A stretch of 8,352 nt of DNA, taken from assembly GCA_024280975.1 (NCBI GenBank), contig JAMXLQ010000028.1, forward strand, positions 1 through 8,352, written 5' to 3'. Under the pieces are notes generated by a model. It had not been told where the DNA came from and did no database searches. It saw nothing but the letters and a program-made list of their open reading frames with translations. Positions 5,520 to 8,352 of this stretch are shown here, in pieces. Numbering within the stretch: position 1 is the stretch's first letter; each line of letters opens with the position of its first letter. The stretch comes from Methanosarcina sp. (GTDB lineage: Archaea > Halobacteriota > Methanosarcinia > Methanosarcinales > Methanosarcinaceae). The position numbers and the translations under genes were made by a program.

Positions 5520-6362
5520 ATGAATTCATACTTGCTTGCTTTTAAATCGGGTTTTGGCTTCCTATCCACGATCCCTGTGGGAATCACCATGGAAGGAATC
5601 GACGAACTCATGAAGAAAATATACTTTTATCCCGTGGTAGGAGCTGTTCTCGGAATTCTGATAGGGGCTATTGCATACATGGGGCAAATAATATTTCCCG
5701 GGCCTATTCTTGCAGCCCTTGTTATGGGATTCATATACTATATCACAGGTTTTAACCATCTCGATGGAGTCACTGACATAGGGGACGGGTTTATGGCACA
5801 CGGGTCACTTGAGAAAAAAATTAAGGCTCTCAAGGACACAACCCTGGGAACGGGAGGAGTAGCTTTCTGCATGTTACTACTGATTACCCTTTACGGTTCT
5901 ATAAGGTCAATCCAGGAAGGAGGCCTCTCAATTTTCGGACCTAACCTTCCGGTTTTAATGTTTGTATCAATGTTTATTGCAGAAGTCAGTGCAAAACAAT
6001 CCATGCTAACTATTGCTGCCTTCGGAAAGCCCATACCTCCGCAGGGAAACCAGGCTTACCCTGGCCTAGGAGCCATGACTATAAACGGAGCAAACACAAA
6101 AAACTTCATAATAGGCTTTATGTTTGGGGCTATCGTCTGTGTTCTTTCTCTCGGATGGATAGGATTGTTGCCTTATCTGGGAGCCTGCACCTCGGCTCTA
6201 GTGATTCTTAACCGAAGCTATGCTCACTTTGGGGGTTTAAATGGCGACGGAATTGGTACTGCTAACGAAATTGGCAGGGTAACCGCTCTTACTATTCTTG
6301 CAATTATCCTGAAACTTTCATCGAACGGATACATGGGAGGTTTAGAATGGACGCTATTGTAA
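5520..6362 (+). CDS. cobS: Adenosylcobinamide-GDP ribazoletransferase (cobalamin 5'-phosphate synthase), integral membrane
   Basis: Joins adenosylcobinamide-GDP to alpha-ribazole 5'-phosphate, releasing GMP and giving adenosylcobalamin 5'-phosphate (or its analogue with another lower ligand). From the ATG it is 280 residues, in the family range. Family signatures: FGFLSTIPVG near the N-terminus (12-21), the acidic motif GFNHLDGVTDIGDG (77-90) that should bind metal and substrate phosphates, ALKDTTLGTGG (103-113), and GGLNGDGIGTANEIGR (238-253). Hydrophobic stretches near 35-75, 114-128, 142-157, 194-215 and 255-266 are probable membrane segments, placing it with CbiB at the membrane. It begins 17 bases after cobZ (or overlaps it if the TTG at 5499 is used, adding 7 residues) and overlaps cobY by 16 bases, so all three are probably translated from one message. 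No key residue is missing. Confidence 0.95.
   Translation: MNSYLLAFKSGFGFLSTIPVGITMEGIDELMKKIYFYPVVGAVLGILIGAIAYMGQIIFPGPILAALVMGFIYYITGFNHLDGVTDIGDGFMAHGSLEKKIKALKDTTLGTGGVAFCMLLLITLYGSIRSIQEGGLSIFGPNLPVLMFVSMFIAEVSAKQSMLTIAAFGKPIPPQGNQAYPGLGAMTINGANTKNFIIGFMFGAIVCVLSLGWIGLLPYLGACTSALVILNRSYAHFGGLNGDGIGTANEIGRVTALTILAIILKLSSNGYMGGLEWTLL
6336..6340 (+). promoter_or_regulatory. Ribosome binding site of cobY
   Basis: A perfect GGAGG lies 6 bases before the ATG at 6347, inside the last codons of cobS. It fixes the cobY start and allows independent ribosome loading despite the 16-base overlap with cobS. Confidence 0.75.
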
Positions 6363-6952
6363 TGGCCGGGGGATTCGGACAAAGGCTTGGAATGGGAGAA
6401 AAGCCATGTGTTGAACTGATTGGAAAACCGCTTATAGCATATGTGATAGATACTCTCAGGGCCTCAAAGAATATTGACAGGGTTTTTGTAGCGGTCTCAC
6501 CTGTTACCCCCAAAACCGAAATCATGATCCAGGAGCGTTACAAAGGAGAGGTCCGCGTAATCAGGACCTTTGGGGGAAATTACGTAGGGGACATGATCCA
6601 TGCAGTAGAAGCCGCAGAAACAACTGGCCCTGTAATGATTATTATGTCAGACCTTCCCTTAATAAATCCTGAACTCATTGATTCGATAATTGAGAAATAT
6701 AAGGAAGAAGGAAAACCGGCACTGTCAGTATACGTCCCGATCAATATTTGCAAAGGAGCTGGAATCAGGCCAGATACGGTTTTTAACAAGGATGGAAAGC
6801 TGATAGTACCTGCCGGAATTAATATTCTGGACAGTTCTCAGATTCGAAACGAACAGGAAGACTTTAATCTGATCCTTGATAATCCCAAACTAGCGATAAA
6901 CGTAAATACCGCAAAGGACCTGCAGCACTGCAAGGATCTGCTACAGGGCTAA
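6347..6952 (+). CDS. cobY: GTP:adenosylcobinamide-phosphate guanylyltransferase CobY
   Basis: Transfers GMP from GTP to adenosylcobinamide phosphate, making the AdoCbi-GDP used by CobS. It is the archaeal non-orthologous replacement of the bacterial kinase/guanylyltransferase CobU. The 201-residue protein is a small nucleotidyltransferase of the MobA/GT-A type: nucleotide-binding loop MAGGFGQRLGMGEKP (6-20), K27 in GKPLIAYV, a metal-site SDLPLI (101-106), VPAGINI (154-160) and the late INVNTAKDL (184-192). There is no P-loop kinase motif, which separates it from CobU. MobA-type molybdenum cofactor or FbiD/CofC-type enzymes share the fold, but the cobamide neighbourhood and the INVN ending favour CobY. 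It starts inside the end of cobS and is the last cobamide gene here. It is soluble, with no membrane segment. Confidence 0.93.
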   Translation: MDAIVMAGGFGQRLGMGEKPCVELIGKPLIAYVIDTLRASKNIDRVFVAVSPVTPKTEIMIQERYKGEVRVIRTFGGNYVGDMIHAVEAAETTGPVMIIMSDLPLINPELIDSIIEKYKEEGKPALSVYVPINICKGAGIRPDTVFNKDGKLIVPAGINILDSSQIRNEQEDFNLILDNPKLAINVNTAKDLQHCKDLLQG

Positions 6953-6971
6953 AAATAAAAACTTACTAGAG

Positions 6972-7712
6972 GTGTCACAGATTCTATCTTTAAAAAACCT
7001 GGTGTTGAGCCGTGATGGGAAGAAAATCCTGCGAGGGGTCAATCTTGAGATAGGCGACCAGGAAATTCATAGCATTATCGGTGCAAACGGTGCCGGAAAA
7101 AGTACACTTGCCTACACCCTGATGGGACTTCAGGGTTATGAACGGGATGAAGGCAGCCTCATCTTTAATGGGGAAGAGATTACAAAGCTTTCAATAACCG
7201 AACGTGCAAGAAAAGGCATTACCCTTGCCTGGCAGGAGCCTGCCCGCTTTGAAGGACTGAAAGTCAGGGACTACCTGGCAATCGGGGCAAAAGGCAATGG
7301 AGGCATTACTGAAGAGAAGTTGAGAGATGCCCTAAAGAAAGTCGACCTTAAACCCGAAAAATATCTGGACAGAGAAGTTGGCGAGGCACTCAGCGGAGGT
7401 GAAAGAAAACGCATAGAACTTGCCTCCATAATTACAATGAAACCAAAACTTGCAATTCTTGACGAACCCGATTCTGGAATTGATGTCGTTTCCTTAAAGG
7501 AAATAGTAGCTTTGATTCAGGCTCTTAAGGAGAACGGTTCCTCGGTACTTGTAATAACACACAGAGAGGAGATTGCAGCTGCTTCAGATAAAGCATCCCT
7601 GATGTGCGAAGGGACTATCCTCAGGAGCGGAGATCCCCTGGAAATCAGTGAATTTTTCAAAAACAGGTGCATACCGTGCGATAGCAGGGTATCCCAACCA
7701 AAGGCGGCTTAA
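6972..7712 (+). CDS. sufC: SufC, ATPase of the Suf Fe-S cluster assembly system
   Basis: ABC-type ATPase that partners SufB in the cytoplasmic scaffold for building Fe-S clusters; despite its fold it is not a transporter. The 246 residues contain Walker A GANGAGKST (37-45), Q-loop Q88, the SufC-typical AWQEPARFEG (86-95), signature LSGGERKR (140-147), Walker B with LAILDEPDSGID (160-171) and the switch histidine H197 in VITHREE. The DEPDSGIDV sequence is characteristic of SufC. Past the ATPase core the tail carries CIPC (C233 and C236), not part of the usual ATPase core. The start is GTG, with AGAGGTG running into it and no well-spaced ribosome binding site, so initiation may rely on coupling to cobY, 19 bases upstream. 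No upstream terminator is visible. It is followed after 2 bases by the sufB-like gene. Confidence 0.94.
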   Translation: MSQILSLKNLVLSRDGKKILRGVNLEIGDQEIHSIIGANGAGKSTLAYTLMGLQGYERDEGSLIFNGEEITKLSITERARKGITLAWQEPARFEGLKVRDYLAIGAKGNGGITEEKLRDALKKVDLKPEKYLDREVGEALSGGERKRIELASIITMKPKLAILDEPDSGIDVVSLKEIVALIQALKENGSSVLVITHREEIAAASDKASLMCEGTILRSGDPLEISEFFKNRCIPCDSRVSQPKAA

Positions 7713-7714
7713 AA

Positions 7715-8352
7715 ATGACCCAGATTACCGTTAATACGCTCTCCAGCGAAATCGAAGATATGGACGTAGCCTATTCGGCAGCCGGGGGAGATGTTGCAGT
7801 CCTGCATGAGCATGAGCTTGCAAGCCTTGTAATAAGCGGAAACAAAGTGCTTAATGCGAACGGGCTAGAAGGAATTGTGCTCGAAACACAAGAGACTGAA
7901 CATGGAGTGGACGTTAAAATGACCATTAAGAAAGGGTATAAAATTCCACTTCCTGTCCACCTTTGCTTCGGACTTATTCCTCGAGATGGACTCCAGGAAA
8001 TAAAGATGAATTTCGTAGCCGAAGAAGACTCGGCTGTTGAACTCGTCGCTCACTGTACATTCCCTAATGCTGTAAAGGTTATTCATAGAATGGAAGCTCA
8101 AATGGCTGTAGGGAAGAATGCCTCATTAAAGTACACAGAAACTCACTTCCACGGACCCCATGGAGGAGCTCAGGTGATTCCGAGGGCACAAGTAAAGATA
8201 GAGGAAGGTGGCAGTTATTACAATAATTTCTCCCTGGTCTCGGGAAGAGTAGGATCTCTCGAATTCGACTATGACGTAAACGCCGAAAAAGATTCTGTCT
8301 GTGAAATGGTTACCAAAGTTTACGGGAAAAAAGATGACAAAATAAGAATTCT
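7715..8352 (+). CDS. sufB: SufB/SufD-like Fe-S cluster scaffold protein (3' end outside window)
   Basis: The frame opens at ATG 7715, two bases after the sufC stop, with AAGGCGG 7 bases before it, and stays open for 212 codons to the window edge. In archaea this protein pairs with SufC to form a minimal Fe-S scaffold. The visible part has the alternating-strand pattern of the SufB/SufD beta-helix, with VHLCFGLIP (81-89), THFHGPHGG (143-151) and VIPRAQVKIEEGG (154-166). Visible cysteines are C84, C114 and C196. The start lacks the long N-terminal region of bacterial SufB, so it looks like the short archaeal form of about 300 residues; the cluster-binding C-terminal part is not in view. Calling it SufB rather than SufD rests on its being the sole visible partner of SufC. 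Spacing and strand indicate co-translation with sufC. Confidence 0.88.
   Translation, partial: MTQITVNTLSSEIEDMDVAYSAAGGDVAVLHEHELASLVISGNKVLNANGLEGIVLETQETEHGVDVKMTIKKGYKIPLPVHLCFGLIPRDGLQEIKMNFVAEEDSAVELVAHCTFPNAVKVIHRMEAQMAVGKNASLKYTETHFHGPHGGAQVIPRAQVKIEEGGSYYNNFSLVSGRVGSLEFDYDVNAEKDSVCEMVTKVYGKKDDKIRI

Noticed and set aside
6950..6964. AAAATAAAAA after cobY as a TATA box for sufC
   Set aside because: Normal spacing would start the transcript after the GTG start codon of sufC, so it could not serve that gene.
1..8352. CRISPR array, insertion sequence, tRNA or prophage signals
   Set aside because: No regularly spaced long repeats, transposase motifs, tRNA-like B boxes or integration repeats were found on either strand by reading.

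Overview
The window is very probably from a methanogenic archaeon of the genus Methanosarcina. The evidence is the combination of a CobD-like decarboxylase with a Cys/His-rich tail, the archaeal guanylyltransferase CobY in place of CobU, a PgpA-fold phosphatase of the CobZ type, and a minimal SufC-SufB pair. AT-rich spacers, GTG/TTG starts and GGAGG/GGTGATC-type ribosome binding sites fit this. The species cannot be fixed by eye.

Layout: (1) 1-175, minus strand: the 5' end of an unrecognised secreted or membrane-anchored protein that runs off the window. (2) 176-804: an AT-rich gap without a convincing gene. It holds the upstream region of the first protein (a TATA-like box, a 12-bp palindrome, a repeated AAATTTTAGG motif) and the T-rich 3' flank of hisS. 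(3) 805-2034, minus strand: hisS, histidyl-tRNA synthetase. (4) 2035-2345: a divergent promoter region. (5) 2346-6952, plus strand: five cobamide genes, cobD - cbiB - cobZ - cobS - cobY, mostly overlapping or closely spaced; the one larger gap (140 bp) is before cobZ. (6) 6972-8352, plus strand: sufC and the first 212 codons of a sufB-like gene, only 19 bp after cobY.

The five cobamide genes form a nearly complete late pathway. CobD makes (R)-1-aminopropan-2-ol O-phosphate (and, by analogy with the characterised M. mazei protein, also phosphorylates threonine). CbiB joins it to adenosylcobyric acid. CobY activates the product with GTP, CobS attaches alpha-ribazole phosphate, and CobZ removes the final phosphate. 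Activation of the lower ligand (CobT) is not encoded here. Methanosarcina needs corrinoids for its methyltransferases, so this is a housekeeping locus. SufC and SufB form an Fe-S cluster assembly scaffold, which may be co-transcribed.

I found no CRISPR array, insertion sequence, tRNA, rRNA or recognisable cobalamin riboswitch. The core is a known system. The less explained parts are the Cys/His-rich tail of CobD, the CxxC tail of SufC, the truncated secreted protein with its operator-like upstream palindrome, and the 600-bp AT-rich gap.
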